Assembly: GCF_020171345.1 (NCBI RefSeq)
Contig: NZ_JAIUZM010000002.1
Location: 248,001-312,000 of the forward strand
Direction of reading: 5' to 3'
Origin: Microbulbifer agarilyticus
GTDB taxonomy: Bacteria; Pseudomonadota; Gammaproteobacteria; Pseudomonadales; Cellvibrionaceae
Length of the DNA: 64,000 nt
Both the position numbers and the translations under genes were made by a program. The notes beneath the pieces were generated by a model that saw only the letters and a list, made by a program, of their open reading frames with translations, was not told where the DNA came from and made no database searches. Position 1 is the first letter of the stretch. Each line of letters begins with the position of its first letter. Positions 9,902 to 18,542 of the stretch are shown in pieces.

Positions 9902-10732
9902 ATGGCACGAGTCGCAAAGAAAAAGGCCAAGGCAAAACGGGTAGCAAAACCGGCCGCCAAAGCCGCAGCTACCGCCTCACCGGTGGTAACCAAAGCGCAG
10001 AAAGCGGTTGATTCTGCGGCGAAAGCTCTGGATGCGCAGTTGGATCGTGTAGGCAAAGCGCGCGCCCGGGTACAAAAATCCAATACCGCAGCAGCAAAGA
10101 ATTCACTCGCCTCTGCCAATAGCAAGTTGCGTGAGCTGCGCGCCAAGCTGGCGGTGGCAAAACTCGGTCTTGCCAAGGCAAACGCGATGGATTCCGTTCG
10201 TCAGGCGGAAGAGTCGGCGAAGAAGGCTGTTTCAGGTTTGGCAGAGAAGTTGTCTACTAATGCCGACAAGGATTTGGATAAGGCATTAAAGGCATTTGAG
10301 GCGCGCTGGAAAAAGACGCGGGCCAAGGCGGATGCCAAGAAAGTAAAAGCCGCCGAGAAGAAGGCAACGGCCAAGGTGAAAGCCGCGGCCAAGAAGGCGG
10401 CCGCTAAGGCCAAGGCTCTAGAGAAGAAAGCCCTGGCCAAAGCCAAGGCTGAAGCGAAAAAGGTCGCGAAGAAGGCGAAAAAGAAAATTGCGGCCAAGAA
10501 ATCTGCCGCCAAAGCGGCGATAAAAAAAGCCTTAGGGCGCCCCAAGAAGGCTGCAGCGAAAAAGGCAACGGCCAAGAAGCCCGCTAAGAAAACAGCCAAG
10601 AAAGCAGCGAAGAACGTAACCAAGAAAGCAGCCAAGTCGGCACCGAAGAAAGCTGCCCGCCGTGGGCGTCCGCCAAAGGCAACGGCCAAAAAAGCCGGCG
10701 CGCGCCGCGGTCGTCCACCGAAGAAGGCTTGA
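9902..10732 (+). CDS. Lysine/alanine-rich histone H1-like DNA-binding protein, AlgP type
   Basis: A 276-residue, extremely basic protein. Residues 1-25 are Lys-rich, about 30-130 form a predicted coiled coil (heptads of Ala/Leu/Val with charged residues), and about 140-276 are low-complexity Lys-Ala repeats like those of eukaryotic histone H1 and Pseudomonas AlgP/AlgR3. The tail contains three GRP cores (LGRPKK and two RRGRPPK), the AT-hook signature, implying minor-groove binding in A/T-rich DNA. The start at 9902 has an excellent SD (AAAGGAG, spacing 7). AlgP was linked to alginate gene control in Pseudomonas; here no alginate gene is adjacent, so only a nucleoid-associated role is inferred. 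Confidence 0.8.
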   Translation: MARVAKKKAKAKRVAKPAAKAAATASPVVTKAQKAVDSAAKALDAQLDRVGKARARVQKSNTAAAKNSLASANSKLRELRAKLAVAKLGLAKANAMDSVRQAEESAKKAVSGLAEKLSTNADKDLDKALKAFEARWKKTRAKADAKKVKAAEKKATAKVKAAAKKAAAKAKALEKKALAKAKAEAKKVAKKAKKKIAAKKSAAKAAIKKALGRPKKAAAKKATAKKPAKKTAKKAAKNVTKKAAKSAPKKAARRGRPPKATAKKAGARRGRPPKKA

Positions 10733-10778
10733 CTGGCAACCCCTTGCACAGGCGCATGGGGGCTAGACTGTGATGAGA

Positions 10779-10808
10779 GCCCCGGGGCCCAAGCCCCGGG
10801 GCTTTTTT
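10779..10808 (+). terminator. Rho-independent terminator of the AlgP-like gene
   Basis: A 9-bp perfect GC stem (GCCCCGGGG at 10779-10787, CCCCGGGGC at 10794-10802) with a 6-base loop, followed by six T residues. Confidence 0.93.
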
Positions 10809-10959
10809 ATTTCCCCGTCTCGCCGGTTGCGTTTGCCGCTGGCCATGCCACAATTCGTCCCCAATCCCTTTGGCCAAGTTCCTACGTGCCTGCAGCCAGC
10901 AGCGCGTCGGATATCCATGGCCGGCGGCGTTTGTAGCCGTTTACTTTGATATCACCGAA

Positions 10960-11718
10960 ATGGGGCCTTATCCGTTGAAAATCCTGGCTGTCGATACTAC
11001 CTCCGGAGCCTGTTCTGTGGCCCTGTATGACCAGGGGCAAGTGAAAGAGACGTTTGTCCGGGCCGAGCGTGATCATACCCGCAGGCTACTGCCCATGGTG
11101 GAGCAGGTATTGGGGGAGAGCGGATACAGCCTTGGTCAGCTGGACAGCCTGGCCGTGAGCCAAGGCCCCGGCTCGTTTACTGGCCTGCGAATTGCGATTA
11201 GCTGCGTACAGGGGCTGGCGTTCTCTGCGAACCTTCCTGTCGTCCCTGTTTCGAGCCTGGCTGCACTGGCTCTGGGTGCGGTGCGAGAGAATCCGCAATG
11301 GGCGGTATTAGAAATGCCTGTTTTGGCCGCACTGGATGCCCGTATGCAAGAGGTGTATTGGGGCCTGTATGATGTGGCTAATCCCGGGCACGCGCTGTTG
11401 CCAGATCAGGTGTCATCCCCGGAGCAAGTAATTGCTTCTTTAGAATCTGCCGGCTATCTGACAGCGGATAAGTCCGACGTGGAACGCGGTGAATCTGCGC
11501 TGCTCGCGGCAGGTCCCGGTTGGAGCTACCCAGAGCTTGCCGCGTTGAACCCTCAGGCACTGCAGCTGGATGCTGGTATTCACGCGCAGGATATTGCTGT
11601 GCTCGCTGCCGACTTGTGGCAGCAAGGGAAGCAGGTCTCCGCCGACACACTTCAACCCGCCTACCTGCGTAACGAAGTTACCTGGAAAAAGCGCGAGCGG
11701 ATTCGACCATCCAAATAA
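10960..11718 (+). CDS. tsaB: tRNA threonylcarbamoyladenosine synthesis protein TsaB
   Basis: About 252 residues of the ASKHA fold. TsaB pairs with TsaD and TsaE to make the t6A37 modification of ANN-decoding tRNAs. The N-terminal KILAVDTTSGACSVALYD and the segment SQGPGSFTGLRIA (usual TsaB/YeaZ signature) identify it. The frame is open upstream to 10870, but family proteins start at the KILAVDT strand; the ATG at 10960 (MGPYPLKILAVD) is chosen and the TTG at 10975 is an alternative. No strong SD precedes either. It is followed after 23 bases by uppP in the same direction. Confidence 0.9.
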   Translation: MGPYPLKILAVDTTSGACSVALYDQGQVKETFVRAERDHTRRLLPMVEQVLGESGYSLGQLDSLAVSQGPGSFTGLRIAISCVQGLAFSANLPVVPVSSLAALALGAVRENPQWAVLEMPVLAALDARMQEVYWGLYDVANPGHALLPDQVSSPEQVIASLESAGYLTADKSDVERGESALLAAGPGWSYPELAALNPQALQLDAGIHAQDIAVLAADLWQQGKQVSADTLQPAYLRNEVTWKKRERIRPSK

Positions 11719-11741
11719 TTGTTTTATGCAGTTGAAATAGT

Positions 11742-12542
11742 ATGGAAACCTTTCAGATTGTCATCCTCGCACTCATCCAGGGAATTACCGAATTTTTGCC
11801 CATTTCCAGCTCCGCGCATTTGATCTTACCGAATCAGGTACTGGGTTGGCCGGATCAGGGACTGGCGTTTGATGTGGCCGTGCATTTCGGTTCCTTGATG
11901 GCGGTACTTATTTATTTCCGCAAGGACGTTTGGCATTTGATTCGCGATGGCCTTGGTGGCTTTAAAACCGGGCAGTTCAGCGATGAGGGGCGGCTCGCCT
12001 GGCTCATCGTTCTGGCTACCATTCCCGCCGGGTTGGTGGGCCTCGCGTTTAAAGATTTTATCGAAACCCACCTGCGCTCATCCGCCGTGATCGCGGCGAC
12101 CACGATTATCTTCGGCCTGTTGCTGTGGTGGGCAGACGTTCATGGTAAAAGGCTCGATGGTTTGGCGAAGCTGAACTGGAAAAAGGCGCTGATGATCGGC
12201 GCCGCGCAGGCCCTTGCGCTCATCCCCGGGACTTCGCGCTCCGGAATTACCATGACGGCCGGGTTGATGTTGGGTATGAAACGGGAAGCGGCAGCACGCT
12301 TCTCTTTCCTGATGTCGATCCCGGTTATCGCCCTGAGTGCGCTGCTGCTGACCCTTGAGCTTCTCGATGCGCAAGCGGTGCCCTGGGGTAGTATTTTCCT
12401 GGGCGTGATCCTGTCCGGTATTAGCGCCTATCTGTGTATCCACTTTTTCCTGCAGTTTATTAGCCGCATCGGTATGGCACCTTTCGCCATTTATCGCTTG
12501 CTGTTGGGAGCGGTTTTGATCTGGCTGATTGTCTCTGCCTGA
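11742..12542 (+). CDS. uppP: Undecaprenyl-diphosphatase UppP (BacA)
   Basis: A 266-residue polytopic inner-membrane protein that dephosphorylates undecaprenyl pyrophosphate to recycle the lipid carrier for peptidoglycan and O-antigen; overproduction gives bacitracin resistance. The two hallmark motifs are present: [16 protein letters not shown] (about 14-29) and PGTSRSGIT (about 161-169). About eight hydrophobic segments span the chain. The gene starts 23 bases after tsaB and may be co-transcribed with it. Confidence 0.95.
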   Translation: METFQIVILALIQGITEFLPISSSAHLILPNQVLGWPDQGLAFDVAVHFGSLMAVLIYFRKDVWHLIRDGLGGFKTGQFSDEGRLAWLIVLATIPAGLVGLAFKDFIETHLRSSAVIAATTIIFGLLLWWADVHGKRLDGLAKLNWKKALMIGAAQALALIPGTSRSGITMTAGLMLGMKREAAARFSFLMSIPVIALSALLLTLELLDAQAVPWGSIFLGVILSGISAYLCIHFFLQFISRIGMAPFAIYRLLLGAVLIWLIVSA

Positions 12543-12603
12543 ATCCGCCAGTAGCTAGTCCGGTCACAGCATAGAATCGTTTCACATCGAACCTGGAGTA
12601 ACA

Positions 12604-13488
12604 ATGAAGACAACTGTCGCGTTTATCGGCCTTGGTGTCATGGGCTACCCCATGGCGGGGTACCTTTCCCGGGCCGGGTACCAGGTTCAGATCTACAACC
12701 GTACCGGAAGCCGGGCCAGCCAATGGCTTGAAGCGTATCAGGGGGAAGCGTTTGCGACGCCTGCCAAGGCCGCAGAAGGGGCTGAAATCGTTTTTGCCTG
12801 TGTCGGTAACGATGATGATCTGCGTCAGGTAACGGTGGGGCCAGACGGTGCGTTTGCCGGCATGGCGCCGGGGACCCTGTTTGTGGATCACACCACAGCG
12901 TCTGCCAATGTTGCGCGGGAACTGGCAGACAAGGCGACCGAACACCAGCTTGGGTTTCTGGATGCTCCGGTATCCGGTGGTCAGGCGGGTGCCGAAAACG
13001 GCGCGCTCACCATTATGGCCGGTGGTAGTGAGGTGGATTTTCACAAAGCCAAACCTTTGTTGGACTGTTATGCACGTGCAGTCAACCTGCTGGGGCCGGT
13101 GGGCAGTGGTCAGTTGTGCAAGATGGTGAACCAGATATGCATTGCCGGATTGGTACAAGGGTTGTCGGAAGGGCTGCACTTTGCCCGCGCCGCAGGCCTC
13201 GATCCGGAGCAGGTAGTGGAAGTGATTTCCAAGGGTGCTGCACAAAGCTGGCAAATGGAAAACCGCTACCAAACCATGCTTGCAGGCGATTACGAGCACG
13301 GCTTTGCCGTGGATTGGATGCGTAAAGATCTGGCAATCGTTCAGGATGAGGCGCGCCGTAATGGGGCTTTATTGCCGGTGACTGCGCTTGTAGACCAGTT
13401 TTATAGCGAGGTGCAGGCGCTGGGCGGGGGGCGTTGGGACACGTCCAGCCTGTTCGCCCGCCTGGAGAATGTGCGCAAGTTCGACTGA
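12604..13488 (+). CDS. NAD(P)-dependent beta-hydroxyacid dehydrogenase (3-hydroxyisobutyrate dehydrogenase family)
   Basis: A 294-residue soluble oxidoreductase. The N-terminal Rossmann fold has FIGLGVMGYPMA (8-19), the substrate loop DAPVSGGQAGA (120-130) is characteristic, and the catalytic lysine is Lys173 in GSGQLCKMVNQ. The family oxidises 3-hydroxyisobutyrate, tartronate semialdehyde, glyoxylate/succinic semialdehyde and similar substrates; the exact one cannot be read from the sequence. GGAG precedes the ATG. Its stop codon overlaps the start of the next gene (TGATG at 13486-13490), so the two are translationally coupled, although a functional link is not obvious. Confidence 0.88.
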   Translation: MKTTVAFIGLGVMGYPMAGYLSRAGYQVQIYNRTGSRASQWLEAYQGEAFATPAKAAEGAEIVFACVGNDDDLRQVTVGPDGAFAGMAPGTLFVDHTTASANVARELADKATEHQLGFLDAPVSGGQAGAENGALTIMAGGSEVDFHKAKPLLDCYARAVNLLGPVGSGQLCKMVNQICIAGLVQGLSEGLHFARAAGLDPEQVVEVISKGAAQSWQMENRYQTMLAGDYEHGFAVDWMRKDLAIVQDEARRNGALLPVTALVDQFYSEVQALGGGRWDTSSLFARLENVRKFD

Positions 13489-14573
13489 TGCGAATTTTAC
13501 TGCTGTCAGCCTACGATGCAGAAAGTCACAAACGGTGGCGTCGCGGGCTGGTGGACGCCTTCCCCGGCTGGGAATGGACGGTGCTCACCTTGCCGCCACG
13601 CTATTTCAGTTGGCGTATCCGCGGCAATAGCCTGAGCTGGGCGATGGGCCCGGAACGGGCGACTCTCAAGCAGCCATACGACTTACTGATCGCAACATCA
13701 ATGACCGATCTGTCCGCACTGCGCGGGTTGGTTCCGGCTCTGGCGAACACGCCTACATTGGTTTACTTTCACGAAAACCAGTTTGCCTATCCGAAAACCG
13801 GTCTCGCTCACCAGTCGGTGGAGCCACAAATACTCAATCTATACACCGCCTTGTGTGGCGATCGCGTTGTGTTCAACTCTGAGTTCAATCGCCGCACCTT
13901 TCTTGAGGGTGCGGCGGCACTTCTGAACAAGCTACCGGATTGCGTCCCTCCTCAGGTGGTAGAGCATGTCGCCACCCGTAGTCTGGTGATGCCGGTACCG
14001 CTGGAGCAGGAACTGTTTGATTCCGCCTATGGCAGGGGCGGGAAGTCGGATTGCTTCACCATTAGCTGGGCAGCGCGTTGGGAATACGATAAAGGGGCGG
14101 ATCGCCTGCTGAGTATTTTGGAGCGGTTGGAGGCTGCCGGAGTCGAGTACCAGCTTAATTTACTCGGGCAGTCGTTTCGCAAAGTGCCATCTCAGCTAAT
14201 AGAAATTCAAAATCGATTTGCGCATCGTTTACTGAAGATAGGTTTTGTTGACAGCCTTGAGGTGTATCGCAAGGTGCTCGCCGAGAGTGATGTGTTTCTA
14301 TCCACGGCGTATCACGAGTTTCAGGGGTTGGCGGTAATGGAGGCAACAGCCCTCGGCGCTGTCCCGCTCGTGCCGCATTCCATGGCTTATCCTGAAATCT
14401 ACCCAGGATCCTGCTTGTATGCGTCGGAGGCAGCGGCTGTGCGGCGGCTGTTGGCCCTGCAATCGATAAAGCAGCGGGGAGGGACACTGGAGCCAGTGTC
14501 GATGGCCCACTATGGTTGGGATAACTGGCGGCAGCCCTACGAGAACGCAATACGAGCTGCGCGCGGACTCTAA
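13488..14573 (+). CDS. DUF3524-domain glycosyltransferase, homologue of tRNA-queuosine mannosyltransferase
   Basis: A 361-residue protein with an N-terminal DUF3524 region (MRILLLSAYDAESHKRW, PPRYFSWRIRGN, YFHENQFAYP) and a C-terminal GT-B glycosyltransferase half (WAARWEYDKGADRLL, YHEFQGLAVMEATALG). Vertebrate relatives (GTDC1/QTMAN) add mannose to queuosine in tRNA-Asp, so a role in tRNA hypermodification is a reasonable inference; bacterial function is not proven here. The ATG at 13488 overlaps the upstream stop by one base; an upstream GTG-type extension to 13434 would lie inside the previous gene and is rejected. The next gene is trpS. Confidence 0.8.
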   Translation: MRILLLSAYDAESHKRWRRGLVDAFPGWEWTVLTLPPRYFSWRIRGNSLSWAMGPERATLKQPYDLLIATSMTDLSALRGLVPALANTPTLVYFHENQFAYPKTGLAHQSVEPQILNLYTALCGDRVVFNSEFNRRTFLEGAAALLNKLPDCVPPQVVEHVATRSLVMPVPLEQELFDSAYGRGGKSDCFTISWAARWEYDKGADRLLSILERLEAAGVEYQLNLLGQSFRKVPSQLIEIQNRFAHRLLKIGFVDSLEVYRKVLAESDVFLSTAYHEFQGLAVMEATALGAVPLVPHSMAYPEIYPGSCLYASEAAAVRRLLALQSIKQRGGTLEPVSMAHYGWDNWRQPYENAIRAARGL

Positions 14574-14687
14574 CGCTCTATTGGTGATAGTACTCGATAC
14601 ATTATCTGGCTGGTTTAGTCTGAATCGTTAAGCCGGTATCATAGCGCCCCGCGCAATGAGTGCGCCGGATACAAGTTTTCAGTTGGA

Positions 14688-15707
14688 ATGTTCACAGCTA
14701 TGAAGAAACAGCGGGTTCTTACCGGGATTACGACGACAGGCACCCCTCACCTGGGTAACTATGTGGGCGCGATACGCCCAGCAATTGAGGCCAGCCAGGA
14801 CGCTGACAACCAGTCGTTCTACTTCCTGGCGGATTACCACGCGCTGATCAAGTGTCAGGATCCGGAGCAGGTGCACCAGTCCACCCTGGAAATTGCCGCG
14901 ACCTGGCTGGCACTGGGGCTGAATACCGACAATGTGGTGTTTTACCGCCAGTCCGACATCGTGGAGATTCCAGAACTTACCTGGCTGCTGACCTGCCAGA
15001 CCGCCAAGGGTCTGATGAATCGTGCGCACGCGTACAAGGCGGCGGTCGACGCTAACCGCGATGACGGCCAGGACTCCGACTTCGGCATCAATATGGGCCT
15101 GTACAGCTACCCGATCCTGATGGCGGCGGACATTCTTATGTTCAACGCAAACAAGGTTCCGGTGGGCAAGGACCAGATCCAGCATATCGAGATGGCGCGT
15201 GATATTGCCGCGCGGTTCAATCACCACTACGGCGAGCATTTCGCGCTGCCGGAAGCCGTGGTGGACGAGCACGTATCCGTCTTGCAGGGGCTCGATGGGC
15301 GAAAAATGAGCAAGAGCTATGGTAATACGATTCCACTGTTCCTGCCCGAGAAGAAGCTGAAGAAGCACATCAACAAGATCAAGACCAACCTGCTGGAACC
15401 CGGCGAGCCGAAGGATGCGGATACCTCAACGGTCTTCCAGATCTGGCAGGCATTTGCCACTCCGGAGCAGACCGCCGAAATGCGTCAGGCATTTGCTGAC
15501 GGTATTGCCTGGGGAGAGGCCAAAAAGCAGCTGTTTGAACTGATCAACGGCCAGGTGGGGGATGCCCGCGAGCGTTACGAGGCGCTGCTGGCCAACCCTG
15601 CCCAGATTGAGGTTGAGCTGGAGAAGGGCGCAGAAAAAGCCCGTGCCTACTCCGCGCCTTTCCTGGCAAAACTTCGCGAAGCGGTAGGCATCCGTAAAAT
15701 CGGCTGA
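14688..15707 (+). CDS. trpS: Tryptophanyl-tRNA synthetase
   Basis: A 339-residue class I aminoacyl-tRNA synthetase charging tRNA-Trp. The HIGH-equivalent is TPHLGNYVG near residues 18-26, and [10 protein letters not shown] is at about 205-214. The length is typical of bacterial TrpS of the [12 protein letters not shown] subgroup. Two starts are possible: ATG at 14688 (MFTAMKKQ) and ATG at 14700 (MKKQRVLTG); GGAA at 14685-14688 is better placed for the second, so the mature start may be 14700. The gene ends 27 bases before a convergent gene with no obvious terminator. Confidence 0.95.
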   Translation: MFTAMKKQRVLTGITTTGTPHLGNYVGAIRPAIEASQDADNQSFYFLADYHALIKCQDPEQVHQSTLEIAATWLALGLNTDNVVFYRQSDIVEIPELTWLLTCQTAKGLMNRAHAYKAAVDANRDDGQDSDFGINMGLYSYPILMAADILMFNANKVPVGKDQIQHIEMARDIAARFNHHYGEHFALPEAVVDEHVSVLQGLDGRKMSKSYGNTIPLFLPEKKLKKHINKIKTNLLEPGEPKDADTSTVFQIWQAFATPEQTAEMRQAFADGIAWGEAKKQLFELINGQVGDARERYEALLANPAQIEVELEKGAEKARAYSAPFLAKLREAVGIRKIG

Positions 15708-15734
15708 AGTATTGCCCCGCTTGCGTGATTGGGG

Positions 15735-16352
15735 TCAGCCCGGGTTGCGTAAGCGGATCTCTAGAGAGAAGTCTGCACGCTCGCCATTATTGGCTGCGGG
15801 CTCGGTAAGGAACAGTAGCAGCCGGTAGGTGCCATCCCGGGGTAGGGTGACACGATGTGTAGAGTGTGCGCCATGGCCCCGGTAAAGGGCCCGCGGCGCT
15901 GCAGGTGCGGAAAGGTTGTATCCGACGCGCTCATTGCTGCTACGCACGTTCAGCTCGAGAGATTGGCCGGTTTTTCCGTCAATCAAATACTCAATCTTTT
16001 GTTGACCATTGATGCTGGTGGAAACTGATGCGACACCGGTAACTCTTCTCGCTGGATCTTTCCCTTTCAGCTCTTTCCCTTGGTGTTTGCTGTCTGTTTC
16101 ACTGGTAGCAGTTGCAGGGGGGATATCGTTTGCTACTCCATCACTTAGCTGCACTCTTTTCCGTGTTATCAAGTTGGTTGTGTTTACCGGGCGATTAGCG
16201 TTCCGGTTGCTTTTTTCTGCGGCATGGAGGGGGTTAGGATTCGATGAGTCTGCAACGACCGCCACAATTGGGAAAGAAATCGCGTTGCTCGTGAATAGAA
16301 ACCCGCTAACGAGGAGCGTTAGCATTGCTGATAGGACACTGATTTTTTGCAC
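15735..16352 (-). CDS. Secreted protein with PliG/PPC-like C-terminal domain (paralogue B)
   Basis: A 205-residue protein with a signal peptide (MQKISVLSAMLTLLVSGFLF then NAISF), a charged low-complexity region to about residue 105, and a C-terminal beta-sandwich domain (about 108-203). That domain resembles the neighbouring PliG-like protein: LIDGKTGQSLELNV, a central LPRDGTYRLLLFL, and GERADFSLEIRL. The start is GTG at 16352 with GGGA upstream. It is the last gene of a minus-strand run with a lipase-like gene and a PliG-like paralogue. The closeness to g-type lysozyme inhibitors is remote, so only an exported binding/inhibitor domain is proposed. Confidence 0.6.
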   Translation of the reverse strand: MQKISVLSAMLTLLVSGFLFTSNAISFPIVAVVADSSNPNPLHAAEKSNRNANRPVNTTNLITRKRVQLSDGVANDIPPATATSETDSKHQGKELKGKDPARRVTGVASVSTSINGQQKIEYLIDGKTGQSLELNVRSSNERVGYNLSAPAAPRALYRGHGAHSTHRVTLPRDGTYRLLLFLTEPAANNGERADFSLEIRLRNPG

Positions 16353-16409
16353 AAGAAATCCCGCTGAAACAAAGCGTAAGGATCTCAGTGTAGGTTGGAC
16401 CTGTGCCAG

Positions 16410-17174
16410 TTAGTCGGATTTTGCAGCGCTTTTACGCACGAATTGGCCGCGCTTTAGAAAGTGAATCACCTGCTCGATCACTTTGCGATTTTTCATCATG
16501 AACACGTGAGTGACAGGCATCTCAATGTGGTCTTTCATTCCCTTCAAGCGGATCCTGGCAACGGTGACTTTCCCGTCATCCTTTTCCGGCAGCATGCTTG
16601 AGAGAATCGGGTTGATACTGCGGGTACCGGCGATAATACCGAGCTCAAAGTTCGCAGCACCTAATTTGTTGGGCACGCTCATTTTGCCTGTGCCTAGCTG
16701 TAGTCCCGCTTCGCCAAACATAAACTGAAACCCCGGAAAGCTTCCCAGGTTGTCCACGACTTCGCTACCGCCATTGGGTGGGCCGAGCATCACCACCCGC
16801 CCAAGGTTTTCGACTTTCACATTGCCGAGGTACTGGCGAACTAGAATGCCGCCCATGGAATGGGTAACAAAATGTACCTTAGATTGGTTGTGCTCTTTGC
16901 TGGTCAGCTCCGCACAGTGGTCCAAAGCGGGCGCAATCGCAGGGCCCGCCAGCTTTTCGATGGGGTGATCGGTGGAGGGGTAATCCACGTTGACGGTAGC
17001 GAACCCTGCCTCGGCAAGTGCCGAATCCAGCTTGTGCATGGAATGGTCGGACTTGGCGAGGCCGTGCAACAGAATCACGCAGTCTCCGGCGAGCGTGCTC
17101 GAGGAGGGCAGAAGTGTAAAAATGATGAGTGAGAGCGCGGGCAACAGGGGTTTCATGGTGTTCAAGAATTCCAT
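16410..17174 (-). CDS. Secreted alpha/beta-hydrolase, lipase-like
   Basis: A 254-residue protein with a signal peptide (hydrophobic stretch LLPALSLIIFTLLPSSSTLA) followed by an alpha/beta-hydrolase fold. The oxyanion strand is CVILLHGLAKSD and the nucleophile elbow is THSMGGIL with Ser as nucleophile. The conserved arrangement QYLGNVKVENLGRVVMLGPPNGGSEVVD is typical of bacterial triacylglycerol lipase/esterase relatives. The catalytic His is likely in VTHVFMM. The ATG at 17174 is taken; ATG at 17156 (MKPLLPALS) would give a more standard signal peptide and is equally likely. It is flanked by two PliG-like genes with gaps of 42 and 57 bases, suggesting an operon. The substrate is unknown. Confidence 0.8.
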   Translation of the reverse strand: MEFLNTMKPLLPALSLIIFTLLPSSSTLAGDCVILLHGLAKSDHSMHKLDSALAEAGFATVNVDYPSTDHPIEKLAGPAIAPALDHCAELTSKEHNQSKVHFVTHSMGGILVRQYLGNVKVENLGRVVMLGPPNGGSEVVDNLGSFPGFQFMFGEAGLQLGTGKMSVPNKLGAANFELGIIAGTRSINPILSSMLPEKDDGKVTVARIRLKGMKDHIEMPVTHVFMMKNRKVIEQVIHFLKRGQFVRKSAAKSD

Positions 17175-17216
17175 TTCTCGGGTGGATGCTGGGGTAGATG
17201 CTCAAGTACCCAGACG

Positions 17217-17744
17217 TTAACTCCCGTCAGACTCCGGGTCAAATGACGCCGCGAGGCGACTTGGGTTTTTCTCCTTGCGTGAACGACTGCTGCGTTTGCT
17301 ATCTATTTCCACCTGCAGCGTAAACGGTGCTGACTCGTTACGACGTGCCGCACTCCGCATCATGTAGACCTGAATCGTGTAAGTGCCACTGATGGGGAGC
17401 TTTTGGGAAAAACGCTCGCCTTTGATTGATCCAATGTAGATCGCCGCATCGCCGGGGCCTGTACCAGGGCCGTAAACGTTGAAGTAGGTGGCGGTATGAG
17501 GGGAAGTGAGCGTTATCGTCATCTGCTGCCCTGCCTTTGCGGAAAGGGTGTAGTTGACGCCGTCATAGCCCTGGATTTTTCCGGAAACAGAAGCGCCGGT
17601 GGCGCCCTTGGCAAACTGCAGGGGTTCGCTACGCGATTCCCCGGCCAAACTCGACCAGCTCGCCACTAGCAGACAGATGAGCACAGCAATGTGCAGGCGT
17701 GGAATAGTGTGCTGTCTATTCGGATCGTCGCTGTATGTTTGCAT
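17217..17744 (-). CDS. PliG-like (inhibitor of g-type lysozyme) secreted protein (paralogue A)
   Basis: A 175-residue exported protein: hydrophobic signal IAVLICLLVASWSSLAG, then one domain (about 45-150) that follows the E. coli PliG pattern: LQFAKGATGASVSGKIQGYD, YTLSAKAGQQMTITL, YFNVYGPG, ISGTYTIQVYMMRSAARRNE and FTLQVEID. PliG is a periplasmic inhibitor of goose-type lysozymes. Related proteins are widely (and wrongly) annotated as DNA breaking-rejoining proteins. The C-terminus adds a basic tail. It sits first in a minus-strand run with a lipase and a paralogue; a 15-bp tandem repeat lies just upstream. Protection against host or predator muramidases is an inference. Confidence 0.72.
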   Translation of the reverse strand: MQTYSDDPNRQHTIPRLHIAVLICLLVASWSSLAGESRSEPLQFAKGATGASVSGKIQGYDGVNYTLSAKAGQQMTITLTSPHTATYFNVYGPGTGPGDAAIYIGSIKGERFSQKLPISGTYTIQVYMMRSAARRNESAPFTLQVEIDSKRSSRSRKEKNPSRLAASFDPESDGS

Positions 17745-17772
17745 TCACTGAGTGTAGTTCAGCGCCAGTATT

Positions 17773-17832
17773 TGGTGGCATAGCTTCTGGTGGCAAGGCT
17801 TCTGGTGGTATAGCTTCGGCCGGAAGGGCTTG
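17773..17832. repeat. 15-bp tandem repeat, three clear units plus one degenerate
   Basis: Units at 17773-17787, 17788-17802 and 17803-17817 read TGGTGGCATAGCTTC, TGGTGGCAAGGCTTC and TGGTGGTATAGCTTC; a fourth, diverged unit follows (17818-17832). The array is non-coding, 29 bases upstream of the PliG-like start codon (17744, minus) and just beyond the stop of the PH-domain protein gene. Confidence 0.85.
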
Positions 17833-17841
17833 ATACGGGTA

Positions 17842-18381
17842 TCAGGAGGACCCTGTGGAACCTATCAGTTTCTGTGCGACCTGCACAAAGAGTTGCGGTT
17901 TGTCTGGGGTAACCACCACCGTCGATGTTGGAAGTTTAATCACAACGGCCTTGGCCGCGTCTGTGGCGTAGGCACGATAGCGCCCAAGCCTTTTGTTGCG
18001 AAACAGGCCCAGATAACTGAACAGTCCGCCGTTGCCGAATAGCTTGACAGACCCATCCATCGCCTTCGCATCAATGGTTACCGATTGCAGCCCCCGCAAT
18101 GAGACCCGGCTGCGCCACCCCAGGCGCAAAACCAGTAGCTGGTCCCCCTCCAGTTGATATCCCCTTACGGTAAACAGCGCGCTCAGCACCAGAAGTACCA
18201 GTGGTAGCCAGATACCGAGGTGGTACAAGGGGGGGGACTGCTCGGGCTCCTTTACCAATAGAAGCGTGCTGATCCCGATCAGAATGACACTGGCCAGAAG
18301 CGTCAGTAGCTTCAGCTCTTTGCTCCAGGGGGCATTGAAGCGTGCCGGTTTCAACGTTGGGGACTGCTCGGGCATCGTCAT
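17842..18381 (-). CDS. Membrane protein with two helices and a bacterial PH-like domain
   Basis: About 179 residues. Two hydrophobic segments near the N-terminus (LLTLLASVILIGISTLLLV and LGIWLPLVLLVLSALFTV) precede a cytosolic or periplasmic domain with the pattern of bacterial PH-like domain family 5: YQLEGDQLLVLRLGWRSRVSL, LFGNGGLFSYLGLFRNKRLG, RYRAYATDAAKAVVI. Function is unknown. The frame is open to 18603, but the ATG at 18381 (MTMPEQSPTLK) has AAGAG five bases upstream and avoids an odd Cys-rich leader. It is divergent from gnd and reads towards the PliG-like block. Confidence 0.72.
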   Translation of the reverse strand: MTMPEQSPTLKPARFNAPWSKELKLLTLLASVILIGISTLLLVKEPEQSPPLYHLGIWLPLVLLVLSALFTVRGYQLEGDQLLVLRLGWRSRVSLRGLQSVTIDAKAMDGSVKLFGNGGLFSYLGLFRNKRLGRYRAYATDAAKAVVIKLPTSTVVVTPDKPQLFVQVAQKLIGSTGSS

Positions 18382-18542
18382 AAGTCTCTTAAAAGCATGA
18401 AACGGCTCAAGAATAGTTCTCGGCTCGTCGGTCAGGGCGGAAGTGTACCCTCGCAGCCCCAGTGTGAGAAACCGGTGAATGCCCCGCGGTGCTACTACAA
18501 TGGCCGCAGTGTCAAAATGCGCTCCCGCAGCGCTCTTTCGAT

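Noticed and set aside
10201-10749. Long minus-strand open frame opposite the AlgP-like gene
   Set aside because: It is the mirror of Lys/Ala-rich coding sequence (giving Phe/Ala repeats) with no SD; the plus-strand gene has an excellent SD and terminator.
17217-17744. DNA breaking-rejoining enzyme label often attached to this protein family
   Set aside because: The protein has a signal peptide and a small beta-sandwich domain of PliG type; no recombinase motif is visible.
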